Shown here: in pieces, positions 34,459 through 42,966 of the stretch
Numbering within the stretch: position 1 is the first letter of the stretch
How the letters are laid out: the number at the start of each line of letters is the position of its first letter
NCBI GenBank assembly: GCA_016702335.1
Contig: JADJEF010000020.1
Span: forward strand, 992,001-1,056,000
DNA: 64,000 bases
Source: Rhodocyclaceae bacterium
Lineage (GTDB): Bacteria > Pseudomonadota > Gammaproteobacteria > Burkholderiales > Rhodocyclaceae
Direction: 5' to 3'
Made by a program: the position numbers and the translations under genes
The notes under the pieces: generated by a model
Seen by the model: only the letters and a program-made list of their open reading frames with translations
Databases searched by the model: none
What the model was told of the DNA's origin: nothing

Positions 34459-34926
34459 TCAAGCGCCGCAACCGCCGACGATGACCTTGATTTCCCGGGT
34501 CGCCATGAAGAACTTGCCGTCGGCCTTGACCAATGCGTAGACGTTGGAGGTCTGCGCCATCTTGATCCGGGTCTGCACACTGGCTTCCGTGCCTTCAGGG
34601 AGCACAAATGACGCGGCCAGCGGGTTGGGGTTTTTCTCGATGAGGATGGCAACCATGGTGGTATTGGGCAGCGACGAGGTCACGCCCACCGGCACAATCG
34701 CACCGTTTTCGGCAATATCAGGGCCGGTCAGGCTCACATGGTTGCTTTCCGCCGGGGTGCCCGCGGAAAGCGCCTTGAGCGTCTCGCCCAGACTCTTGGC
34801 GGCAAAGGCGGCTGTGTTCCACTCGGCCAGCGCACTACCTGGTGCGATAAAGCCTGCGGCCGCCAACACCTTGAGCAGTGCCGCCCCGGAGAGCCCCTTT
34901 ACGATAGTTCTGCGTTGCGTATTCAT
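34459..34926 (-). CDS. soxY: Sulfur-oxidation carrier SoxY
   Basis: 155 residues with a Tat signal (QRRTIVKGLSGAALLKVL). The C-terminus holds the substrate-binding cysteine in VGGCGA; the usual motif is GGCGG, so the last glycine is alanine here. The middle LTGPDIAENGAIVPVGVTS is conserved. SoxY carries thiosulfate or sulfide sulfur on this cysteine for the Sox enzymes. It is divergent from the cytochrome/flavocytochrome genes across 241 bases, so the two sets are probably coregulated. Confidence 0.95.
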   Translation of the reverse strand: MNTQRRTIVKGLSGAALLKVLAAAGFIAPGSALAEWNTAAFAAKSLGETLKALSAGTPAESNHVSLTGPDIAENGAIVPVGVTSSLPNTTMVAILIEKNPNPLAASFVLPEGTEASVQTRIKMAQTSNVYALVKADGKFFMATREIKVIVGGCGA

Positions 34927-35167
34927 TTTGTCCTTTGATTGTTGCTACGAGCTGCCGCAATCGGCACCGCCGAGAATCCACTTTACCAAGCTTTGAATAG
35001 CGTTATTTTCGATAGGGTCTTGCGCCAACATCGGCTGGGTGCCCCAGGCACCCCCGCCACCCGCGTTCACCTACGAGACCGGGCAACGGCTTTCTCTTCA
35101 ACCTGTGCGATCATTGACCCCGTGCTTGCCTTCGGCTCACCGCTAAAACGCCCCTCAGGAGACCTTG

Positions 35168-35500
35168 ATGTCCTTACCCGCTTTGCGCCCCACGCAGTTG
35201 GCGCTGCTCACCAGTATGGTTTTGCTCGGAAGCACTGCACAGGCTGCTGACCCGCATCTCGCACACGATATTGCACGCAACCTCGCCGCCACCTGCGCCA
35301 ACTGCCATGGCACCAATGGCCAAGCCGTGCCCGGCAGCGGCCTGGAATCCCTTGCGGGCGAAGACAAGGCCAAGCTGCTGAAAAAGCTGGCCGACTTCAA
35401 GAGCGGGCAACGGCCCGCGACCATCATGCATCAGATCACCAAGGGCTATAGCGACGAGCAGCTTGATCTGGTCGCTGGCTACTTCGCCGCCCAACGCTAA
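35168..35500 (+). CDS. Small c-type cytochrome, flavocytochrome c sulfide dehydrogenase heme subunit
   Basis: 110 residues with a signal peptide ending TAQAA and one heme site CANCHG, with the axial methionine probably in TIMHQITKGYSDEQL. The size and position directly before the flavoprotein gene match the SoxE/FccA heme subunit, which passes sulfide electrons to the respiratory chain. AGGAG lies before the ATG at 35168. A GTG or TTG just upstream is less likely. The flavoprotein gene starts 10 bases downstream. Confidence 0.85.
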   Translation: MSLPALRPTQLALLTSMVLLGSTAQAADPHLAHDIARNLAATCANCHGTNGQAVPGSGLESLAGEDKAKLLKKLADFKSGQRPATIMHQITKGYSDEQLDLVAGYFAAQR

Positions 35501-35510
35501 GGAGATGAGC

Positions 35511-36791
35511 ATGGAACCGATCAATCGTCGCAACTTTCTCAAAGCGGGTGTCGCACTGGGTGCCGCTTCCTCACTCTATGGCTGTGCGGGCATGGGTGGC
35601 AAATCGGCCGGGCACGTGGTGGTGGTCGGTGGCGGTTTTGGCGGCGCGACCGCGGCCAAATACCTGCGCATGTGGAGCAACGGCGCTATTGCCGTCACGC
35701 TGGTGGAGCGCAACCCGACCTTCATTTCCTGCCCGATGTCCAATCTGGTGATCGGCGGGCTCAAGCAGCTCGATGACATTACGCTCAGTTATGAAACGCT
35801 GCGCAGCCAATGGGGCGTGACTGTCGTGCAAGGCGATGTCTCGGGGGTCGATGCCACCGCACGTAGCGTTACGCTGGCCGATGGCAGCACGCTTGGCTAT
35901 GACCGCCTGGTGCTTTCTCCCGGCATCGATTTCCAGTTCGATCAAATCCCGGCTCTGAACAATGCCGACGCACAGGTGCGCATCCTGCACGCATGGAAGG
36001 CTGGCGCGCAGACGGTGGCCCTGCGCCAGCAACTCGAAGCCATGAAAGATGGTGGCGTCTATGCCATCACCATTCCCAAGGCACCCTACCGCTGCCCGCC
36101 CGGGCCCTACGAGCGCGCCTGCCTGGTGGCCAATTACTTCAAGCAGAGCAGGCCAAAGTCCAAGGTCGTCATCCTCGATGCCAACGACGATGTGCAGTCG
36201 AAGAAGGGGCTTTTCACCAAGGCATGGAAAGAGCTCTACCCCGGCATCGTCGAGTACCGCCCGAACAGCGAACTCAAGGATGTGCATGTCGGCAGCCGCA
36301 CCGCCGTGCTCGAATTTGAAAACTTCAAGGCCGACGTGCTCAATGTCATTCCGCCGCACCGTCCCGGTGCCGTTGCCACCCGCGCCGGGCTGAAGCTGAT
36401 CAACGACAAATGGGTCGAGGTGAATTGGCTGAGCATGGAATCGACCAGCACGCCGGGTGTGCATGTGCTGGGCGATGCGATTTTCGCGGCACCGACCATG
36501 CCAAAGTCCGGGCACATGGCCAATCAGCACGCCAAGCTGGCCGCCGCCGCAATCATCAATCTGCTTTCCGGGCAAGAACCCCACCCGGCACCCTTGGTCA
36601 TGAATACCTGCTACAGCTTTGTTGATGACAAGAACGTGATCCACGTTTCGTCGGTGCACACCTACGATGGCGCGACCAAGTTGCTGCAACCGGTCAAGGG
36701 TGCGGGTGGCGTATCGTCGGCACGCAACGAGCTCGAGGGCAAGATTGCGCTGGGCTGGGCCAGGAACATCTGGGCGGACATGCTCGGCTGA
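35511..36791 (+). CDS. fccB: Flavocytochrome c sulfide dehydrogenase, flavoprotein subunit
   Basis: 426 residues, periplasmic, with a Tat-type signal (NRRNFLKAGVALGAASSL). FAD-binding GHVVVVGGGFGGATAAKYL near residue 35, the redox cysteines in FISCPMSN and YRCPPGPYERACL, and VHVLGDAIFAAPTMPKSGHM near the C-terminus are all typical of FccB/SoxF. It oxidises sulfide to sulfur and gives electrons to the cytochrome. The ATG at 35511 follows AAGGAG; further upstream starts would run through the previous gene. An intrinsic terminator follows at 36813-36837. Confidence 0.93.
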   Translation: MEPINRRNFLKAGVALGAASSLYGCAGMGGKSAGHVVVVGGGFGGATAAKYLRMWSNGAIAVTLVERNPTFISCPMSNLVIGGLKQLDDITLSYETLRSQWGVTVVQGDVSGVDATARSVTLADGSTLGYDRLVLSPGIDFQFDQIPALNNADAQVRILHAWKAGAQTVALRQQLEAMKDGGVYAITIPKAPYRCPPGPYERACLVANYFKQSRPKSKVVILDANDDVQSKKGLFTKAWKELYPGIVEYRPNSELKDVHVGSRTAVLEFENFKADVLNVIPPHRPGAVATRAGLKLINDKWVEVNWLSMESTSTPGVHVLGDAIFAAPTMPKSGHMANQHAKLAAAAIINLLSGQEPHPAPLVMNTCYSFVDDKNVIHVSSVHTYDGATKLLQPVKGAGGVSSARNELEGKIALGWARNIWADMLG

Positions 36792-36812
36792 CACGGCCTT
36801 TTTGCATCGAAC

Positions 36813-36837
36813 AGGCTGCCCCCGGGCAGCCTTTTTC
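36813..36837 (+). terminator. Intrinsic terminator after fccB
   Basis: AGGCTGCCC pairs with GGGCAGCCT around a two-base loop, followed by five T. It lies just after the fccB stop, and the reverse-strand cytochrome gene ends beyond it, so it may serve both directions. Confidence 0.85.
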
Positions 36838-36848
36838 ATTGGCGAGGT

Positions 36849-37463
36849 CTAGTCAAGCGTCGCCACATACTGCCCAACCGCATGCATCTCCAGAGGCGAA
36901 AGCTTCGCCGCCACCGTATGCATGACATTGTTGTCGTTATTTCGCTCGCGCGTATTGAAGTGCTTTAGCTGTTCTTCGATGTAACCCGGGTGCTGACCCG
37001 CCAGTCTGGGCAGTTGCGGCGTACCGTGGGCTTTCGGACCATGGCAACTGGCACAGTCGGGCACCCCGGAAAAGCTGTTGCCGCGCTGGAAGATGTAACG
37101 TCCCATGGCCACCAGATCGGCGTCGCGCGGCGAAGCGGCGGCGGCCGGCTTGGCTTGGAAAAATTGCCCCAGGGCCTTCATTTCTTCCGGACTCAGTTCC
37201 GAGGCCTGCGGCTGCATGGCTTCGCTCATGCGTTTGCCGCTCTTGAAGTCGGCCAGCTGCTTGGCCACGTACTCCGCATGCTGGCCCGCCAGACGCGGGA
37301 AAAACTTGCTGCGCGCCTCACCCTCGGCACCATGGCAGACGCCACAACGCCCCGAGACGAGCTCTTCAGCACGGGCCAGATCCGCCGCACCGCCGACGCT
37401 GCTTGTTGCCAGCAACAGCACCCCCATACTCAGCCGTAACTGCGTAGCAAACGTGATCATCAT
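36849..37463 (-). CDS. Diheme cytochrome c4-like protein
   Basis: 204 residues with a signal peptide ending VGGA. Two heme sites, CGVCHG and CASCHG, lie in two similar halves; each half has FPRLAGQH or LPRLAGQH, then the second axial ligand region (MSEAMQP, NNVMHTVA) with methionine. This layout is cytochrome c4. It would pass electrons from periplasmic oxidations to terminal oxidases. GGAGG lies before the double ATG. It converges on fccB, so sulfur oxidation is the likely source of electrons. Confidence 0.9.
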   Translation of the reverse strand: MMITFATQLRLSMGVLLLATSSVGGAADLARAEELVSGRCGVCHGAEGEARSKFFPRLAGQHAEYVAKQLADFKSGKRMSEAMQPQASELSPEEMKALGQFFQAKPAAAASPRDADLVAMGRYIFQRGNSFSGVPDCASCHGPKAHGTPQLPRLAGQHPGYIEEQLKHFNTRERNNDNNVMHTVAAKLSPLEMHAVGQYVATLD

Positions 37464-37606
37464 GCCTCCAGAAACTCAGTCAAGATTAAACAACACGCAG
37501 TAGGCTATGCTAATGCATCAACACGTGCCACGGAACGCCTGACTGAGCGCAGGCCGAGGCACCGGGTACGTCTTCTGCCTCTCGTTAATTTCCCGGAGAA
37601 CCTTTC

Positions 37607-37996
37607 ATGCGTATTCTTCACACCATGCTGCGCGTCGGCCATCTCGACGCGTCTATTGCCTTCTACACCGAGGTGCTGGGCATGCGCCTGCTCCGGCGCA
37701 AGGACTATCCGGACGGCAAGTTCACGCTCGCCTTCATTGGCTATCAAGACGAATCCGAGGCCGCCGCGATTGAGCTCACCCATAACTGGGGTGTCGAACG
37801 CTATGAGATCGGCACCGGCTACGGACACATCGCACTGGAAGTGCCCGATGCCGCCAAGGCCTGCGCGCAGATCAAGGCGCGCGGCGGCAAGGTCACCCGC
37901 GAGGCGGGCCCGATGAAGCATGGCACCACCGTCATCGCCTTTGTCGAAGACCCCGACGGCTACAAGATTGAGCTGATCGAGCGACGCCCTCAGTAG
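37607..37996 (+). CDS. gloA: Lactoylglutathione lyase (glyoxalase I)
   Basis: 129 residues. It aligns without gaps to E. coli GloA: MRILHTMLRVGHLDASIAFY at the start, LAFIGYQDESEAAAIELTHN, GTGYGHIAL and VEDPDGYKIELIE at the end. The metal ligands H5, the glutamate of IELTHNW, the histidine of YGHIAL and the glutamate of KIELIE are in place. It turns the methylglyoxal-glutathione adduct into lactoylglutathione. The gene stands alone. Confidence 0.96.
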   Translation: MRILHTMLRVGHLDASIAFYTEVLGMRLLRRKDYPDGKFTLAFIGYQDESEAAAIELTHNWGVERYEIGTGYGHIALEVPDAAKACAQIKARGGKVTREAGPMKHGTTVIAFVEDPDGYKIELIERRPQ

Positions 37997-38150
37997 TCGC
38001 GACGGCCCTACGGTTCCGAGACGCGCGGGGCCGAAGTACACCGGGGCTTCCAAGCAGGCAGGAAGATAAGACGGGGCGTGGCAAAGTCTGGGGCGATAAC
38101 GTCGCAAGCGTCACGATGCCTAGACACTCTATGCGCCGAAAACGCCCTGC

Positions 38151-38942
38151 CTAGGGCCGCAGGCTCTCGATGCGATACTTGGCGCGCAAGCGCGTCACCT
38201 CGCCCGACTTGATTGCGCTCGCGATGCCCGCATTGAGCTGCGGGATCAGCTGTGCCGCGTGTTGGTGTTTTTTGCCCACCAGAAAATGCAGCTTGGGCCC
38301 GCGCGCCCATTGCGGCTGAAACGACCGGAGTTCGGCTTCGTCAGGCCAGTTCTTGTTGGTCTGACGGTGTCCGATGATGACCTCGAGTTCCTCGATCGCG
38401 TAATCGCAACGCCCCGCCAGCAGTTTTTTCATCATCTGCAGGTTGTCTGTGGCACCGCGGTCCAGCAAGTTGGCGTCGAGATCGTAATGGTCGTAGGTGT
38501 ATTCATTGACACCGCAGCCCGTGAGTTTGGCCAATTCGCCCGCTGAACGCACCGCCTCCGCCTTAGCCCCGAACCGCGTGCTGTAAAACACTTGGGGCGT
38601 CAGCGTGTAGTAGGGCTCGCTGTAGTGGTAAAGCTTGCGCCGCTCGGCGTCGTCGTAGGCATCAATAGCGATATCCACGCGCCCGGCCTTGACCTCGTTG
38701 AGACAACGGGCCCACGGCACCTCGCTGACATCCAGCTCTCGCTTCATGGCAGCCGCCAGTGTCTGCAACAGTTCAACACTGAAACCACCCACTGCACGGT
38801 TCTTCTCTCCGAGGACAAAGGGGGGCGTGCTCGTGGCACAGGCAGTGAGACGAGACGGCGTCTCCGCCGCAGCGACGCCAACCAAGAGGATGCCGGTAAC
38901 GACACCCGAAAACACCCACTGCCGCACAGCATTTTTTGACAT
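38151..38942 (-). CDS. Periplasmic solute-binding protein, SBP_bac_3 type (orphan 5)
   Basis: 263 residues. A signal peptide ends GVAAA; the mature part has RLTACATSTPPFVLGEKN, FSVELLQTLAAAMKRELD, the family pattern VPWARCLNEVKAGRVDIAID and the second-lobe MMKKLLAGRCDYAIEELEV. AGGAG lies before the ATG. The C-terminal helix GEVTRLRAKYRIE fits the fold. No permease or ATPase is adjacent. Its closest relatives here, by motif, are orphans 1 and 6. Confidence 0.82.
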   Translation of the reverse strand: MSKNAVRQWVFSGVVTGILLVGVAAAETPSRLTACATSTPPFVLGEKNRAVGGFSVELLQTLAAAMKRELDVSEVPWARCLNEVKAGRVDIAIDAYDDAERRKLYHYSEPYYTLTPQVFYSTRFGAKAEAVRSAGELAKLTGCGVNEYTYDHYDLDANLLDRGATDNLQMMKKLLAGRCDYAIEELEVIIGHRQTNKNWPDEAELRSFQPQWARGPKLHFLVGKKHQHAAQLIPQLNAGIASAIKSGEVTRLRAKYRIESLRP

Positions 38943-38981
38943 GCCAGACTCCTGGTTCAGTACGTTACAAAGAAATCAATC

Positions 38982-39410
38982 CTATCCGCCGACCAAGGGG
39001 AGCGGCATGGCACGATGCTCAAGCGCATTCACCCATCCGCGCACCACGCGATACAGCACCCACACGCCGGTAATCACGAGGGCCGGGATGGCAATGACCA
39101 GACCGATGATGGTCACCGCCAGTACGGCAGCGAACAACCCCCACACCGCAGCAAACCAGAAGGTGCGCAATTGCCAGCGCCAGTGTGAATCAAGCCAGGT
39201 GCCACGCACGCGATCACGCGTCACATAGTTGATGATCACGGCAATGATCGACGGCCAGCCAAAAACAAAGGCCCCGACAATCGTGGCCGAGGTCAGGATG
39301 CCGGAAATCGCGGAAATGGCATGCAGGCCGTACATGATGTGGCACCAGGCGCGCGCGCCATCAAGACTGTCCGCCGCGACGACCTGCCCCTGCTCATTGA
39401 AATCGGTCAT
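38982..39410 (-). CDS. Small membrane protein coupled to ubiD
   Basis: 142 residues from an ATG that overlaps the ubiD stop as ATGA. It has about four hydrophobic segments: AISAISGILTSATIVGAF, SIIAVIINYV, FAAVWGLFAAVLAVTIIGLV and ALVITGVWVLYRVV. The segment RDRVRGTWLDSHWRWQLRTFW is the most conserved. This looks like the DUF4870-like small membrane proteins often coexpressed with ubiD in betaproteobacteria. Function unknown; an upstream frame (39653) is only the shadow of ubiD. Confidence 0.7.
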   Translation of the reverse strand: MTDFNEQGQVVAADSLDGARAWCHIMYGLHAISAISGILTSATIVGAFVFGWPSIIAVIINYVTRDRVRGTWLDSHWRWQLRTFWFAAVWGLFAAVLAVTIIGLVIAIPALVITGVWVLYRVVRGWVNALEHRAMPLPLVGG

Positions 39411-40876
39411 AGTCCCAGATCCTTCCAAAGATTGTCCACACGTTGCCTGACAGCGACGTCCATCACGATGGGCCGACCCCACTCGCGGTCGGTTTCGCCC
39501 GGCCATTTGTTCGTTGCGTCGATACCCATCTTGCTGCCCAGCCCCGACACTGGCGAGGCGAAATCCAGATAGTCGATGGGCGTGTTTTCGGCGATCAGGG
39601 TATCGCGCCTGGCATCGACGCGCGTCGTCATTGCCCAGATCACTTCGTGCCACGAGCGCACATCCACATCATCATCGACGATGATGATGAACTTGGTATA
39701 CATGAACTGGCGCAAGTAGCTCCACACGCCGAACATCACGCGCTTGGCGTGGCCGGGGTAGGCTTTCTTCATGCGTATCAGAGCCATGCGATAGGAGCAG
39801 CCTTCCGGCGGCAGATAGAAATCGACAATCTCCGGGAACTGCTTTTGCAGCAGGGGCACGAACACTTCGTTGAGTGCCACGCCCAGCATGGCTGGCTCGT
39901 CCGGCGGCTTGCCGGTGTAGGTCGAGTGGTAGATCGGGTCACGGCGCAGAGTAATGCGCTCGATCGTGAAGACGGGAAACTCGGCCTGCTCGTTGTAGTA
40001 GCCGGTGTGGTCGCCGTAGGGCCCTTCAAGCGCCGTTTCGCCAGGGTGAATCACGCCTTCGAGCACGATCTCGGCGCGCGCCGGCACCTGCAGATCATTG
40101 CCGATGCATTTGACCAATTCGGTCCGGCTACCGCGCAGCAAACCGGCGAACTGGTACTCGGACAGCGTATCGGGCACTGGCGTCACCGCACCAAGTATCG
40201 TTGCCGGGTCGCAACCCAGCACCACAGCGACAGGGTAGGGCTGACCGGGTTTGGCCAAACAGTGCTCGCGAAAATCCAGCGCGCCCCCGCGGTGGGCGAG
40301 CCAGCGCATGATCACCTTGTTACGGCCAATCACCTGCTGGCGATAAATACCGAGATTCTGCCGCGTCTTGTGCGGGCCGCGCGTGACGGTCAGGCCCCAG
40401 GTGATGAGCGGTGCCACATCGCCGGGCCAGCAGTGCTGAACGGGCAGGCGCGCCAGATCGACGTCCTTGCCTTCCCAGACAATGTCCTGACACGGCGCCG
40501 ACGACACCACCTTGGGTGCCATGTTGAGCACCTGCTTGAGCAGTGGCAACTTTTCCCAGGCGTCCTTGAAACCTTTGGGCGGCTCGGGCTCTTTAAGCGC
40601 GGCGAGCGTACGCCCGACCTCGCGCAACTGGCTCTGCCAGTCGCCATCTTGCCCCATACCCAAGGCGACCCGGCGCGGCGTACCAAACAAGTTGGCCAAT
40701 ACCGGCACGTTGTGCCCCTCAGGCTTTTCAAACAGCAAGGCGGGGCCGCCGGCGTGCAGCACGCGATCGGCAATCTCGGTCATCTCCAGATTCGGACTGA
40801 CCGGTATGGTGATGCGGCGCAATTCACCCAAGGCTTCCAGTTGCGCAATGAAATCGCGCAGGTCGTGATAGGTCAT
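39407..40876 (-). CDS. ubiD: 3-polyprenyl-4-hydroxybenzoate decarboxylase
   Basis: 489 residues. UbiD decarboxylates octaprenyl-4-hydroxybenzoate in ubiquinone synthesis, using prenylated FMN from UbiX. The start MTYHDLRDFIAQLEALGELR and ALLFEKPEGHNVPVLANLFG are typical, and the cofactor-region glutamates and arginine fall in EIVLEGVIHPGETALEGPYG and the E-x-P segment around FPVFTIERITLR. Length matches the family. The ATG at 40876 is chosen because longer upstream frames run through the divergent FapA-like gene. The stop overlaps the membrane-protein gene. Confidence 0.95.
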   Translation of the reverse strand: MTYHDLRDFIAQLEALGELRRITIPVSPNLEMTEIADRVLHAGGPALLFEKPEGHNVPVLANLFGTPRRVALGMGQDGDWQSQLREVGRTLAALKEPEPPKGFKDAWEKLPLLKQVLNMAPKVVSSAPCQDIVWEGKDVDLARLPVQHCWPGDVAPLITWGLTVTRGPHKTRQNLGIYRQQVIGRNKVIMRWLAHRGGALDFREHCLAKPGQPYPVAVVLGCDPATILGAVTPVPDTLSEYQFAGLLRGSRTELVKCIGNDLQVPARAEIVLEGVIHPGETALEGPYGDHTGYYNEQAEFPVFTIERITLRRDPIYHSTYTGKPPDEPAMLGVALNEVFVPLLQKQFPEIVDFYLPPEGCSYRMALIRMKKAYPGHAKRVMFGVWSYLRQFMYTKFIIIVDDDVDVRSWHEVIWAMTTRVDARRDTLIAENTPIDYLDFASPVSGLGSKMGIDATNKWPGETDREWGRPIVMDVAVRQRVDNLWKDLGL

Positions 40877-40945
40877 GCGGGTAGTGTAGCTCAGACTTCC
40901 AGCCATGCCGCCAGCCCCCACATTGCCGTTACACTGTCGCCGATC

Positions 40946-42895
40946 ATGAGTGATTTCAGCGTCTCGCCTGTTCCCAACGCCCTGCCCTCGACCGTTCTGG
41001 TCACCGATATTCCGCTGCCCAGCTTCGTGCTGATCGAGGATGACGGGCTCTTCGTCGACATGAATGCACTTGACGCGCCCGATCTGCTGGTGCGCTTTGT
41101 CGACCGGGTATTCAATTCCCAAGCCTGTCTGGAAGGCCTCCACTACGCCAATTTTCTGCGCATGCTGTTCGATGCCCAACCCAAGGAAGTTGACGCCATG
41201 ATCGCTGACTGCGAAGCGCGTGGGGTGCCGGCGCGACTGCTGCTCGCCAAGCGCATCGTCGCTTTTCCGCCCAGCCGGCAGCAGCTCTATCGTGGACTAA
41301 GCCTGAAGGGCAACAGCGCCGAATATTTCTTCGAGCAGGTCAGCATCGACTACGAAGAAGACGGTCAGGCCTTCAGCACCGCCGCTACACTGAGTTTTGA
41401 CGAATTCGTCGCTGCCATGTGGCTCAAGGGCCTGCGCTACGGAATCGACGGTGCTCTCGTGCGGCAAAAGCTGGCCGAGGGTAAAGCCGAGCGTGTGTCA
41501 GTGGCCGCCCCGCGAGCGCCGAACGAAGGTGCCGACGCCAGTATTGGCGATAACGCGAAGACCATGCAGCGCAACGACGCGCCGCGCCTTCGCCACGACG
41601 GCAAGGTTGATCTCGCGCGCTATGAAAATCGCTTTCCGCAAGTGACGGCAGGCCAGCGCCTGTTCAAAAAGCTGGCCAGTATTGCCGGCGTGCCCGGGCG
41701 TGACGTACGCGGGCAAGAGTTGCCACCTAAACCGGTGAAGGATTTTTCACTCGGCGACCTTGCCGGCCCCGGCACCCAGGTCGAGCGGGTCGAGGGTGAG
41801 GGCGATTACGTCGTCGCGCTGATGGATGGCTTTCTCAGTGTCGATGCCGATACCGGGCGGGTTTCCGTCAACGACAAAATCATCAACAAGGCCGGCGTCA
41901 GTGCCCGCACCACGGGAAACCTGTCGCTGGCCGGGCAGGAATACGAAGAGCACGGCGAAGTGCAGGAAAAGCGGATGGTCGAAGGCCACCACATGAGCTT
42001 TTTCGCGAATGTCTTCGGCAACATCATTTCCGATGGCGGCCGCATCAGCATCAAGCGTACTCTGGCCGGAGGCAGTGCAAAAAGCCCCGGCGGGCAAATT
42101 CTCATCGAAGGCAACGCCTCGCGCGCGCTGCTCGAAGCCAAGGGCGGCGAAGTGCATGTCAAATCCGCCGAAGGCTGCCTGATCATTGCGCGCAAGGTGG
42201 TCATGGAAAGCGCCATCCTGTGTGACGTGCTGGCCGACGAAATCGAGATTGGCCACTCGGAAGGCTCCGCCCTGGCAGGCAAAAAAGTGGTCGTCAAGCA
42301 AGCCACCGCGCGGCGCGATGAAGCCACGCTGGTCAGTCTGCTCCTGCCTGATCTGGCGCGCTTTGATCAAGCGCTCAAGGACGCGCTGAGCAAGCAAAGC
42401 GAAGCCGCCGCACTGGAACAGGCCAAACGCGAAAAGCTGACCAGCCTGACCGCCGAGCCGGAGATGAAAACCTACATGTCGATCCAGCCGCGCATTCGGG
42501 CCAAAGAGCTGGTGCTCAAGGGGGAGCAAGAGGCCAACTGGCAAAAAATGCTCGCCCGCCTGGCCCCGACCCTGAGAGACTTCGCGCGCCTGAATGCCGA
42601 GTTGCAAGAGATAAAAAAACGTCGTGCCGAACTTGCCGAAACGCTGGCCACGATTAAAGCCGAGCGGGCCGAAGCAATCGCAGCCGTGTCATGCCTGATC
42701 GATGACGTCTCGGGGGAGACTCTGGTACGCCTGCGCCAGACGCGTTTTGAAGACACCGCACTGGCCAACCTGCCCACCAAGGATCTGCGTGCCCGGTTGC
42801 ACGATGCGGGCCTGCCGGCAGACCGTGTGTTTTTTGGCGCTGCCGGCATTGTGGTCTGGCCACCCGCGACAGGCGACGCGGGCAACGGGAACTGA
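40946..42895 (+). CDS. FapA family protein (DUF342)
   Basis: 649 residues from ATG 40946. An N-terminal domain (about 1-190) precedes the DUF342 core: APRLRHDGKVDLARYENRFP, QRLFKKLASIAGVPGRDVRG, then GTQVERVEGEGDYVVALMDG and a glycine-rich beta-helix (about 330-430, SAKSPGGQILIEGNASRALL). The C-terminal third is a long coiled coil (about 470-600). DUF342/FapA proteins, whose founding member is the Vibrio flagellar assembly protein A, are also common in other bacteria without a fixed role. A long in-frame upstream extension (from 39443) is the shadow of ubiD and is rejected. Confidence 0.82.
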   Translation: MSDFSVSPVPNALPSTVLVTDIPLPSFVLIEDDGLFVDMNALDAPDLLVRFVDRVFNSQACLEGLHYANFLRMLFDAQPKEVDAMIADCEARGVPARLLLAKRIVAFPPSRQQLYRGLSLKGNSAEYFFEQVSIDYEEDGQAFSTAATLSFDEFVAAMWLKGLRYGIDGALVRQKLAEGKAERVSVAAPRAPNEGADASIGDNAKTMQRNDAPRLRHDGKVDLARYENRFPQVTAGQRLFKKLASIAGVPGRDVRGQELPPKPVKDFSLGDLAGPGTQVERVEGEGDYVVALMDGFLSVDADTGRVSVNDKIINKAGVSARTTGNLSLAGQEYEEHGEVQEKRMVEGHHMSFFANVFGNIISDGGRISIKRTLAGGSAKSPGGQILIEGNASRALLEAKGGEVHVKSAEGCLIIARKVVMESAILCDVLADEIEIGHSEGSALAGKKVVVKQATARRDEATLVSLLLPDLARFDQALKDALSKQSEAAALEQAKREKLTSLTAEPEMKTYMSIQPRIRAKELVLKGEQEANWQKMLARLAPTLRDFARLNAELQEIKKRRAELAETLATIKAERAEAIAAVSCLIDDVSGETLVRLRQTRFEDTALANLPTKDLRARLHDAGLPADRVFFGAAGIVVWPPATGDAGNGN

Positions 42896-42966
42896 GCGTT
42901 TGTGAAAATGCCGCGCGCCGCCCTGGTGCCTGCACAGAAAATGTTCGCCTGGAGGTTCGCGCGAAA

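Noticed and set aside
39443..40945. Long forward open frame upstream of the FapA-like gene
   Set aside because: It is the antisense shadow of ubiD; homology to FapA starts only at the ATG at 40946.
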